Source: Laedolimicola ammoniilytica (GTDB lineage Bacteria > Bacillota > Clostridia > Lachnospirales > Lachnospiraceae). From it: DNA of 64,000 nucleotides. The position numbers were made by a program, and so were the translations under genes. Under the pieces are notes generated by a model that was not told the DNA's origin, searched no databases, and saw only the letters and a program-made list of their open reading frames with translations. Where the stretch lies: positions 62,001 through 126,000 of the forward strand of contig NZ_JAOQKC010000006.1 in the NCBI RefSeq assembly GCF_025567165.1. Direction: 5' to 3'. This document shows positions 24,004-31,675 of this stretch, piece by piece. The stretch's first letter is position 1; each line of letters begins with the position of its first letter.

Positions 24004-25413
24004 TTAGTAGGCGTTCTTATTGATAAAGCCCTTAAAAATCGTCAAAAATAAGATTTTTATATCAAACCCCAGCGTCCAGTTCTCGATATAATAGAGATCG
24101 TACTCAATCCGCTTGCGGATCGAAGTATTGCCCCGGTACCCGTTGATCTGGGCCCAGCCGGTCATACCCGGACGCACCTGGTGTTTAATCATATAACGGG
24201 GAATTTCCTCCCGGAACTTCTCCACGAAGAAGGGCCGCTCCGGACGGGGGCCCACCAGACTCATGTCCCCTTTTAAGATATTGAAGAGCTGCGGCAGCTC
24301 GTCGATGCTGGTCTTGCGGATAATCTTGCCCACCCTGGTGACCCGGGGGTCATTGGGCACAGTCCAGGCGCCCCGCTCCTTCCTGGGAGACTGGACATCC
24401 ATGGAACGGAACTTGTACATCTTAAAGTTCCGGTTGTGAAGCCCCACACGCTCCTGGGCATAAATCAGCGGCCCCGGAGAGGTCAGCTTAATGGCGATGG
24501 CCGTCACCAGCATAATCGGTGAGAAAATGATGATGGCGCAGACTGCCCCTACCAGATCCACACTTCGTTTTACAAATGCGTTAAATGTATTGGTCAGGGG
24601 CACATGGCGGATATTAACCACCGGAAGCCCCATCAAATCCTCGGTATACGGGCGGGTCGGGATGATATTATTGTAATCCGGAATGAATTTTGTATGCACG
24701 CCGGACTTCTCACAGACCGCCACGATGTGTTCCAGCTTGGAATATTCGCTTAAGCCCAGAGTAATGGCGATCTCGTCAGGTTTGGCCCGATCCAGCACCT
24801 CTTCAATTTCCTCGGTACGGCCGAACACCTGCACGCCCCGGTACTTCATGCCCTGCTCCACATTGTCGTCCAGAATGCCCATGATCTCATAGCCCCATTC
24901 CGGATTGGCCTTGATGCGGTCGATGTACTCCTCTGCCGCGCGGCTGTAGCCCACTAGAATCATGTGCTTCTGGTTGAAGCCCTTTTTCCGGAGCTGATGC
25001 AGGGCCAGACGGATGACATTGCGGGCCATAGCCTCCAGCACGATATTGATGATATAGAAATACACCAGCATCCGCCGGGAGTAGTTATTCGTGAACTCTG
25101 TATTCCAGCGCAGGAAAAACATGGCCATCATAAAGAGACCCAGACCTATGGTATTGGCCTGCACGATCTTCTCCAGTTCCACGCGCTTTCTCCGGACGCT
25201 CTTGGTGGTATACATGCCAAAAGCCGCGTAAAGCGCCAGATATCCCGGCACCAGCGGAATCAGAATCAGCATATAATCTTTGAATACAAAGCCGGATATA
25301 TTATCCAGCACTTTAAACTGTATCGTCCACGCCAGCAGATAGGCTGCCGCAACCACCAGTGCATCCACCACCACATGAAGCCGGTTGAAATGCTGCTGAT
25401 TATCTTTTATCAC
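24004..25413 (-). CDS. Undecaprenyl-phosphate sugar phosphotransferase (initiating enzyme, WbaP/CpsE-like)
   Basis: A 469-residue polyisoprenyl-phosphate hexose-1-phosphate transferase. Residues 1-130 hold about four membrane helices, residues 140-240 a CoA-binding-like Rossmann domain (LVGYSRAAEEY), and the C-terminal 200 residues the bacterial sugar transferase domain: KRSVDLVGAV, KMYKFRSM, DELPQLFN, MSLVGPRPERP and PGMTGWAQ. The start is a GTG at 25413 with GGTGAG about 5 bases before it. The conserved structured element at 25435-25566 lies immediately upstream. It puts the first sugar phosphate on undecaprenyl phosphate to begin the polymer. Confidence 0.95.
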   Translation of the reverse strand: MIKDNQQHFNRLHVVVDALVVAAAYLLAWTIQFKVLDNISGFVFKDYMLILIPLVPGYLALYAAFGMYTTKSVRRKRVELEKIVQANTIGLGLFMMAMFFLRWNTEFTNNYSRRMLVYFYIINIVLEAMARNVIRLALHQLRKKGFNQKHMILVGYSRAAEEYIDRIKANPEWGYEIMGILDDNVEQGMKYRGVQVFGRTEEIEEVLDRAKPDEIAITLGLSEYSKLEHIVAVCEKSGVHTKFIPDYNNIIPTRPYTEDLMGLPVVNIRHVPLTNTFNAFVKRSVDLVGAVCAIIIFSPIMLVTAIAIKLTSPGPLIYAQERVGLHNRNFKMYKFRSMDVQSPRKERGAWTVPNDPRVTRVGKIIRKTSIDELPQLFNILKGDMSLVGPRPERPFFVEKFREEIPRYMIKHQVRPGMTGWAQINGYRGNTSIRKRIEYDLYYIENWTLGFDIKILFLTIFKGFINKNAY

Positions 25414-25434
25414 TACTTCTCACCCACAAACCTT

Positions 25435-25566
25435 TTTCTGTAATGATTCAGTACCTTCATAATTACAGAAATTCGCAGATTCATGAAAATTCGCTTCGCG
25501 AATGGAATCTGCTCACGCCTGAATCATGTTCTTACGGCTTCAGCAGCAAATGCTTCAGCCTGTACT
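25435..25566 (-). ncRNA. Candidate structured leader RNA, copy 1 (upstream of the initiating sugar transferase)
   Basis: Read on the minus strand, this 132-base element matches 54197-54321. The first 53 bases are identical at 46 positions. Three stems recur with changed but still complementary bases: GGCT/AGCC (25557-25560 with 25536-25539); an outer GCAGATTC/GAATCTGC (25505-25512 with 25475-25482) around an inner ATTCGC/GCGAAT with a GAA loop; and TTTCTGTAAT/ATTACAGAAA (25462-25471 with 25435-25444). The conserved loop AGGTACTGAA of the last stem can pair with the 5' AGTAC. The element begins at the stop codon of the upstream glycosyltransferase and ends 21 bases before the GTG start. Confidence 0.6.
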
Positions 25567-26527
25567 AAACGATTACTTTTCTCACTATATTGCGCCACAA
25601 TTCTAACTGAATTCTGACATATGCCGGAAAATGCTTCCACTTGAAAGGAACCTTTTTCCCCCTGTCACAGGTACGGATTCCTGTCAGAATTCCCCGGGCA
25701 TAGATGCCGCCCAGTCCCTTCTTACAGAAAAATAACTGCTTTGCCCCGAAGCCGATGAGAAAGAACGGCAGATTCAGCATCCGCTGAAAAAGGGGCATAT
25801 TTTTGTAAATAATCCATATATTATTCCGTGAACTTAAAGTCACCTTGAATTCATTGTAACGGGAACCGGATGTTCCGCTGCCTGCGTGAAGAACCTTTGC
25901 CTGCGGGGCATAGAGGTTCTGATATCCATAGATACGGGCCCGCCAGCCGATGTCGATATCCTCCAGATAGGCGAAATGGGCCTCGTCGAAGTATCCGATC
26001 TCCTCAAAGACCGCTTTCCGGTAAATGGCCGCTCCCGCACAGGCCGCAAAGACCCGGTCCTGCTCTTCATAGTATATGGAGGAACGGTCCTTTCCTCTCG
26101 CGAATGCCCAGCCCAGCGCACAGTAAAAATTTCCAGCGTCGTCCAGCTTCTCCGGGTGATGAAGCTGAATCAGCTTGGCCTGGGCCGAAAATACCTTTTC
26201 ATCGTCCTGAAGCGCTTCTGCCAGTGCGTCGGTGAAGCCCGGCTCCACCTCTGTATCGTTGTTCAGCAGAATCACATAGGGCCGTGTGGCCGCTTTGATA
26301 CCCTCATTGACTGCCCGGGCAAAGCCATAGTTCTGATCCATGGCCAGAATGCACACTTCCGGGAAATGCTCTCTCGTATATTCCAGACTGCCGTCCTTCG
26401 ACGCATTGTCCACCACGATGAGCTCCGCCTCCGGCGCGTCCGCCAGCACGGACGTAAGACAGGCTTCCATAAAAGCCATTCCATTGTAATTGGGTATCAC
26501 AATGGATACCTGACTGTCAGCCTTCAT
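25565..26527 (-). CDS. GT2 glycosyltransferase
   Basis: A 320-residue GT-A enzyme. The N-terminus VSIVIPNYNGMAFME, the donor site ELIVVDNASKDGS, the LLNNDTEVEPGF metal site (DxD-like NDTE) and the later HFAYLEDIDIGWRARI acceptor block with the catalytic Asp are all present. This is the WcaA/WbbL (GT2_RfbF-like) rhamnosyltransferase pattern. It overlaps the preceding glycosyltransferase by 11 bases, and its stop codon forms the first bases of the RNA element at 25435-25566. It is probably cytoplasmic and membrane-associated, adding a sugar to the lipid-linked polymer. Donor and acceptor are not evident. Confidence 0.9.
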   Translation of the reverse strand: MKADSQVSIVIPNYNGMAFMEACLTSVLADAPEAELIVVDNASKDGSLEYTREHFPEVCILAMDQNYGFARAVNEGIKAATRPYVILLNNDTEVEPGFTDALAEALQDDEKVFSAQAKLIQLHHPEKLDDAGNFYCALGWAFARGKDRSSIYYEEQDRVFAACAGAAIYRKAVFEEIGYFDEAHFAYLEDIDIGWRARIYGYQNLYAPQAKVLHAGSGTSGSRYNEFKVTLSSRNNIWIIYKNMPLFQRMLNLPFFLIGFGAKQLFFCKKGLGGIYARGILTGIRTCDRGKKVPFKWKHFPAYVRIQLELWRNIVRKVIV

Positions 26528-27995
26528 ACATCACCGCCCAGGGTTCATAATAGATATGGTAACCGCTCGCCGTAAGGTTCGCTGCCAGTTCTTCCACTGA
26601 CACTCCGCCACTCTCCGGCACACACGCCTTCCATACATCCGTCCGCACCAGAAAACAGTCCGTGGGTGTCTCCAGCTCCTGCTGCAGGGTCGCCCGGTGA
26701 TTGTACCCGGTGTAGCCGGCCTTCAGACCCTTCATCCCGTCAGAGAAGGGATCCTGCACGCCCCGCATCCGGATATCCGAAGTCAGTCTCTTTCCTGCAT
26801 CGTAGACCCGCGCGCAGGCCAGTCCCGCATCGGGTCGGTCACAGCAGGCCTTCAGCGTCTCGAAAAACTGCTTCTGTACCCGTATCCGGTTCTTCTCCGG
26901 ATTCTGAACATGCACAAAAAGCATATAACGTTCTTTCCCAAAAATTGTTACGGAAATATTACATGCCTTATCATAATATACAACTTTTACCTCTGTTTGT
27001 CCATCGAATTTTTTTAAAGAATTCTTTAAGATGGCAGGGCTTCCCGGATAACAGACCCGATAGAAGCCATAATTCTCTGTATCCTGCACCTGACCGCTGC
27101 GTCCGGTGCGGCCAAGATGGGCCGCCACCGCCCGCTTTCCGGCCTCGTAGGCATAGAGCTTGCTCTCCGGGTTCGTGGCCGTGGAAGCCTCGTGGCTGCG
27201 CCAGGAATAGAGCACCTTCGACACATGGAGCACCCGATCCGCCTTTTCCGTACAGCGGAAGATAAAATCATGATCCTGGGCCCCGTCGAACTCCTCCCGG
27301 AATCCGCCCACCTCCAGGGCAATCCTGCGCCGTACCACAAAGAAGTGGCAGATATAATTGTTGCTCCGCAGATATTCCTGATTATAATCGGGCTTGAAAT
27401 GAGGCTGAAAATGACGGGTCAGTTCCATATTTACCTTATCCTCATCCGTATAGACCGCATCCGCCCCGCCGTTCTCGTTGAGTGCCCGCAGGATCTCAAA
27501 AAGGGCCCCCGGAAGCAGCAGATCGTCATGATCCAAAAGGCCCACATAATCTCCGGACGCCAGTGTCAGCGCCGCGTTTGTATTGTCAGAAATTCCCAGA
27601 TTCTCAGCCAGATGCCGGTACCGGATCCGTCCATCCTGCTCTTCATATTCCCGCACCACCCGTTCGACCTTATCGGAAGGACTTCCATCCGCGATGCACA
27701 ATTCCAGCTTCCCATAGCTCTGGGACAGCACGGATTCGATCATCTGCCGCAGAAAGGTCTCCGGCGTCTCATAGGCCGGCACAAGGATGCTGATACAGGG
27801 TTCATACGGAAAACGTGTCTCCTTCTGTCGCCGCTCTGTCTCCCCATCCGGGAGCTGCGCCGCCAGCCACGCGTCGTACCCTTCCTCTGCCTGATTTCTT
27901 CTTTTTCGTTCGATTACCTTACAGTAAAGCCGGGCGAGCCCGTACTTTCGGATATACCGCAGTCCGCGCCCGCCAAGCTGAATCAGTTTCTTCAT
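26517..27995 (-). CDS. GT2 glycosyltransferase with a long C-terminal region
   Basis: A 492-residue protein. After a basic leader (about 75 residues), a GT-A domain runs from CISILVPAYETP through the metal site LLDHDDLLLPGAL and QDHDFIFRC with the catalytic Asp, to SWRSHEAST near residue 270. The remaining 200 residues look like a second, degenerate GT2-type domain (VYDAGKRL and TDCFLVRTDVW resemble the late part of a GT2 fold). A short AT-rich stretch (about 26930-27040) encodes the junction NSLKKFDGQTEVKVVYYDK. It overlaps the next glycosyltransferase by 11 bases. It shares the leader-plus-GT plan with the 656-aa enzyme at 47075-49045. Confidence 0.88.
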   Translation of the reverse strand: MKKLIQLGGRGLRYIRKYGLARLYCKVIERKRRNQAEEGYDAWLAAQLPDGETERRQKETRFPYEPCISILVPAYETPETFLRQMIESVLSQSYGKLELCIADGSPSDKVERVVREYEEQDGRIRYRHLAENLGISDNTNAALTLASGDYVGLLDHDDLLLPGALFEILRALNENGGADAVYTDEDKVNMELTRHFQPHFKPDYNQEYLRSNNYICHFFVVRRRIALEVGGFREEFDGAQDHDFIFRCTEKADRVLHVSKVLYSWRSHEASTATNPESKLYAYEAGKRAVAAHLGRTGRSGQVQDTENYGFYRVCYPGSPAILKNSLKKFDGQTEVKVVYYDKACNISVTIFGKERYMLFVHVQNPEKNRIRVQKQFFETLKACCDRPDAGLACARVYDAGKRLTSDIRMRGVQDPFSDGMKGLKAGYTGYNHRATLQQELETPTDCFLVRTDVWKACVPESGGVSVEELAANLTASGYHIYYEPWAVMYEG

Positions 27996-28007
27996 AAATG
28001 CTATTTC

Positions 28008-28682
28008 CTAGAAAGTCACTTCACCGTCATGGGCAATCAGGGATGCGGAAAGCACGGTATCCACTGCGGACACTTCCTTCACGAAAGCGCTCTCCTCTTT
28101 TACGCGCACCTCCACGACCATATCCAGTGTGCCCGCTGTCAGGTTTCTGGACTTCACTTTATAATAGTTGCTGTATTTCTTCACGATATCCAGAACTGCG
28201 TCCTCTTTGTCCACATCGGTCACATTGACCACCAGCATCATGGGCGCTCTGGACGCCGGCAGGTTCTCCAGCACCAGAATCAGAATCGTCACCACCAGAC
28301 AGGTCAGGAGCGCTACCTCATAGAGACCTGCGCCGCAGATGATACCGATACTGATGGACCAGAACAGGAACACCAGATCCATCGGATCCTTGATAGCGGT
28401 ACGGAAACGCACGATGGACAGCGCGCCGACCATACCAAGGGAAATGACCAGATTGGACTGCATGGCCAGAATGATGGCCGCCGTGATCACGGACATGGCC
28501 GCCAGAGATACATTGAAGCCCTTGGAATAAAAGGACTTTCTCGTCATCAGACGGTAAATCAGAAATACATAGCAGGCCAGAATACAGGTTACCGCGAAGG
28601 TGGCCATGATTCGTCCTGCGGAAATATCCATACTGGTAAATCCTTCCAGAAATGATTTTTTAAACACATCTTTAAATCCCAT
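28008..28682 (-). CDS. DUF4956-family membrane protein
   Basis: A 224-residue protein with about four membrane helices in residues 25-145, containing SLGMVGALSIVRFRTAIKD, the conserved cytoplasmic loop of DUF4956. A soluble alpha/beta tail follows (MMLVVNVTDVDKEDAVLDIV and a second strand-rich repeat), resembling a small regulatory domain. DUF4956 is characteristically found beside VTC and CotH genes, as here (VTC at 28771, CotH at 29486). Biochemical function is not established to my knowledge. It follows VTC by 88 bases and precedes the 492-aa glycosyltransferase by 12. Confidence 0.9.
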   Translation of the reverse strand: MGFKDVFKKSFLEGFTSMDISAGRIMATFAVTCILACYVFLIYRLMTRKSFYSKGFNVSLAAMSVITAAIILAMQSNLVISLGMVGALSIVRFRTAIKDPMDLVFLFWSISIGIICGAGLYEVALLTCLVVTILILVLENLPASRAPMMLVVNVTDVDKEDAVLDIVKKYSNYYKVKSRNLTAGTLDMVVEVRVKEESAFVKEVSAVDTVLSASLIAHDGEVTF

Positions 28683-28770
28683 TTTGTTATATCCTCCATC
28701 TCATAAGCTTAAAATATGTATGAATACACGCTGCTCTCCCGCAACCGTTATTCTCGTTTTTAAGTATCTC

Positions 28771-29466
28771 TCAGTCCGGGATTCCCGTAAAGGAATACCG
28801 TCTGCAGAGATAATATTTGGAAAATGCGGTCTGTCTTAAGCGTTCAAGCTGCAGATTCCGGTAGATATAATCCGGAAGGAACTCATCGTACTTGACCTCC
28901 AGAATCTGCTTTCCTTTTTCCATGATGGGCCGCATGGGCACCTGCTTCTCCAGGAAGCGGCTGCAATAATTGGAAGAACGGATATTCAGATCCATGGTAA
29001 TACGGGTATTACCCAGGGGATCCACAAAGGGAACTCGGTCATACTCCACGATAACGGCAGGGCGCAGCAGTCTGGTCCGCATCTGCAGGTTCAGCTTCTG
29101 CAGAACCGGCGGATAGGACGAATCCGGTGGAAGGGGTCTGCCGACCATCAGGCTCCGGCACTGCTCCTCGGTCAGGCGGCAGGACAGCTTCTGGGTCATA
29201 CCGTGTTCCTTCCGCTTCAGCTCCAGGTTGATGCGCGCCGCGCTCTCATTATAGATTCGGATGCGGAACTTCTCTCTGGGATCGGTTCCGATCTCATTTT
29301 CCTTATAGCAGCTGTTATAATAATCATCAAAATACAGGCTGCGGATGTGATACATACCGTCCGCTCCCGCATGCGCGTCCGGCCGGACGAGTCCCTTAAT
29401 CCGATTCTCCAGAAGGGCCAGCTCCGCCGCCGTCACCACGTATTTCAGCTCATGCCGATAATCCAT
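28771..29466 (-). CDS. VTC-domain protein (polyphosphate polymerase fold)
   Basis: A 231-residue single-domain protein of the CYTH/VTC tunnel fold. It shows RHELKYVV at the N-terminus, HIRSLYFDD with the paired aspartates, KFRIRIYN, LELKRKE and a final EVKYDEFLP, which are the basic and acidic residues lining the tunnel in the yeast VTC4 polyphosphate polymerase. There are no membrane helices. The neighbours CotH and DUF4956 form a recurrent trio in Firmicutes. The polymerase reaction is known for the eukaryotic enzyme; for this bacterial form it is an inference. Confidence 0.9.
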   Translation of the reverse strand: MDYRHELKYVVTAAELALLENRIKGLVRPDAHAGADGMYHIRSLYFDDYYNSCYKENEIGTDPREKFRIRIYNESAARINLELKRKEHGMTQKLSCRLTEEQCRSLMVGRPLPPDSSYPPVLQKLNLQMRTRLLRPAVIVEYDRVPFVDPLGNTRITMDLNIRSSNYCSRFLEKQVPMRPIMEKGKQILEVKYDEFLPDYIYRNLQLERLRQTAFSKYYLCRRYSFTGIPD

Positions 29467-29485
29467 CTTTTCTCCTCCGGGACCT

Positions 29486-31126
29486 CTATTCGTAGCCCAG
29501 CCCCATGTATTCTTTCAGATTGCCGTCAAAATAATAGTCCAGAATGCCAAAGCGATAGAAAGCCAGTCTCCGGAACAGGCTGTAATCCTGATCGCCATTG
29601 CTGTCCGGCCACCGCTCTTCATTCCGGGCCAGCGCGCCGGAATCCTGTATCTGATGCAGCAGCCCGTCAATCTCACGGTTCAGGCTCTCCTCCGAAAAAA
29701 TTCCCTGCCGGAGCTCCTGCCAGGTATCCCGCACATAATCCCGGGAACCGTCCACGTCAAGCTCCACCAGACGGTCTCCGAACGCCCAGTTGATCCGCTC
29801 GGAATAAAGCCCTGTAAAAAGCCCCACATTCCAGAGTGTATCTCCCTCACCCTCGCTCAGGGCGTCTCCCCAGGTCAGATCCATATCCCAGGGGGCAAAA
29901 TACATCTTCGTACCGCTGCCAGTCCTTTTTGCCACATAATACATGTTTTTCCCGCGGTTGTCAATTCCTGACACCGCCTGCAGGAAAATCCATACATTCA
30001 GCGCGCCCTCCCGATCTGTGAGGGCCGAAGCCCGTTCCCGGAACTCCTCGTCCGAAGACAGATCCCGGAGCGCCAGATAATTCAGCAGGGGCTCCCAGCT
30101 GCTGCGATCCACATAGGTATGCTTTCCCTTCAGCTCGTAGCCGTCCAGCTCCAGGCCATATTCGCTCTGCGTCAGAAGCTCCGAAGTGTCCAGGCTCTGG
30201 GATGTAATGGACTTATAGGAAAACTCCTCTTCTCCCGAAGCTTCCTTTTTCCGGTTCAGTTGCCTGGAATCCACCGGCTCGGCCAGCAGATAGAGTCCCC
30301 AGTACTCGTGATTGAAAAAGACCTCCACATAGGTCATCCGGGTACCGAAATTCGCCTTCGGAAAATCCGGGCGTTCCGCTCCAAACTGATTCCACAGATC
30401 CGCACACAGCTTATCCCGAATCTTCGAGGAATCGGTGTACATGGCGTTCAGAATCCACTCGTCGTCCTTTCGGAGGCCGAACAGGGATTTCTTATCGGAT
30501 ACGATGGCCCCGGTGCTGTTCTGCTTTTTCAGGGTCAGCCGATATCCTTTTTTGGGATAAATCCGGCTGGTATTGCCGCGGATATGGGCCTCCAGGATAC
30601 TGGAGGACGTCCAGTTCACCTTGGTGGAATTATCCCAGAAATAAGCACTGCCGCCGAACACCTCCGTGTCGGCATCTTCCGCCGTCTCGATGGAAATCAC
30701 CGGCAGACCCGTGAGCACCAGATCACACTCCTGGTATTCGTTCCCCTTTACCGCATAGAAATGAAATTTTTTTCCTGTCCGGATAGCCTCCTGCTTATCC
30801 GAATCTGTCAGCTTCTCCTCAAAGAGAAGCTCCGTATCCCCGGCAAGCGCCGAGATCTCCCCGCTTTCCCAGGCTTCCGTTTCCATATTCAGGGGCAGAT
30901 AAAAGGTGGATGTGGTCTCATCGTAGGGCAGCTTCTCCCCGGAAAAAACCAGATCCGTAAAGAAAGGCTCCGTCGCCTCGCTGTGGGTCTCCTTCATGGC
31001 CGCCAGTTCTTCCGCGTCCGCCTTTTTCTGAAAGATCAGCTCTCCAAAGCAGTTCCAGAGCAGCATGGCCCCCAGGCAGACTGCCAGCAATATGCAGTTC
31101 AGTATCAGTGCTCTCTGCTTTTTCAA
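29486..31126 (-). CDS. CotH-family kinase, membrane anchored
   Basis: A 546-residue protein. An N-terminal membrane anchor (LILNCILLAVCLGAMLLW) puts the rest outside the cell. A beta-rich region of about 130 residues precedes the CotH kinase domain, which has HIRGNTSRIYPKKGYR near 181-196 and the active-site motif APWDMDLTWG at 411-420 holding the metal-binding aspartates. CotH in Bacillus spores phosphorylates coat proteins. I propose a TTG start at 31126, preceded by AAGGAG at 7 bases and giving a compact KKQR signal anchor; the ATG at 31168 has no comparable site. It heads the CotH-VTC-DUF4956 trio. Confidence 0.87.
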   Translation of the reverse strand: MKKQRALILNCILLAVCLGAMLLWNCFGELIFQKKADAEELAAMKETHSEATEPFFTDLVFSGEKLPYDETTSTFYLPLNMETEAWESGEISALAGDTELLFEEKLTDSDKQEAIRTGKKFHFYAVKGNEYQECDLVLTGLPVISIETAEDADTEVFGGSAYFWDNSTKVNWTSSSILEAHIRGNTSRIYPKKGYRLTLKKQNSTGAIVSDKKSLFGLRKDDEWILNAMYTDSSKIRDKLCADLWNQFGAERPDFPKANFGTRMTYVEVFFNHEYWGLYLLAEPVDSRQLNRKKEASGEEEFSYKSITSQSLDTSELLTQSEYGLELDGYELKGKHTYVDRSSWEPLLNYLALRDLSSDEEFRERASALTDREGALNVWIFLQAVSGIDNRGKNMYYVAKRTGSGTKMYFAPWDMDLTWGDALSEGEGDTLWNVGLFTGLYSERINWAFGDRLVELDVDGSRDYVRDTWQELRQGIFSEESLNREIDGLLHQIQDSGALARNEERWPDSNGDQDYSLFRRLAFYRFGILDYYFDGNLKEYMGLGYE

Positions 31127-31218
31127 GCCATTTCTCCTTATCATACCGTGCCGAAAAGGACGATTCAATACCCAATTTCGTCCTTTCGTTTATTATTTCC
31201 ACCTGTTTCGGCCTGTTG

Positions 31219-31647
31219 CTAATGTTTCTCAATAAAAATCTTACGGGTAATGAAGTTGTAAACCATCACCACCGCTGTGGCAAAGATCTTGACGATCATA
31301 TACGCGTACCGGGAGAGGGATGCCAGTTTTGCGTTCTGCTCCATCAGTCCCGCCAGCCAGGAGGTTCCGCCCCACATCATCAGCTGATTGATGCCCAGGC
31401 CGATGAGGCTCAGGATGACGAACAGGGTAAACTGAGCCGCCTTATTGGCCTCTTTGTCCGCGTCGAACACTACGGTGACGCTCAGGATATAGTTGACCAC
31501 CGTAGAAATGGTGTAGGAGCAGCCGCTGGAAATCAGGGAGGGCACTCCGGCCAGCTCGGTCAGGCCTACCATAATAAAATAATCAATAAAGAAGCACAGA
31601 AAACCCACGGCTCCGAACTTGATAATCTGTCCAATCAGTTTCTTCAT
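31219..31647 (-). CDS. GtrA-family membrane protein
   Basis: A 142-residue protein with four membrane helices. The start KLIGQIIKFGAVGFLCFFIDY and the later TVVNYILSVTVVF are the GtrA signature (the conserved FxxVG and NY-x-x-S/N-x-x-F residues). GtrA-like proteins are thought to move undecaprenyl-phosphate-linked sugars across the membrane, acting with a GtrB-type GT2. Partners could be the GT2 at 35106 or 44200. A second GtrA domain is fused to a GT2 at 55893-56957. It sits between CotH and the glycerophosphodiesterase. Confidence 0.92.
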   Translation of the reverse strand: MKKLIGQIIKFGAVGFLCFFIDYFIMVGLTELAGVPSLISSGCSYTISTVVNYILSVTVVFDADKEANKAAQFTLFVILSLIGLGINQLMMWGGTSWLAGLMEQNAKLASLSRYAYMIVKIFATAVVMVYNFITRKIFIEKH

Positions 31648-31675
31648 AATAAATCGTTCTCCATTTTTCTCTGTA

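Noticed and set aside
26930..27040. Frameshift or pseudogene in the 492-aa glycosyltransferase
   Set aside because: The AT-rich patch keeps the frame open and both flanks read as one protein; length and overlaps with neighbours are intact.
27117..28655. Open frame of 512 codons on the plus strand
   Set aside because: It runs antisense across two real genes (the glycosyltransferase and DUF4956) and has no recognisable domain.
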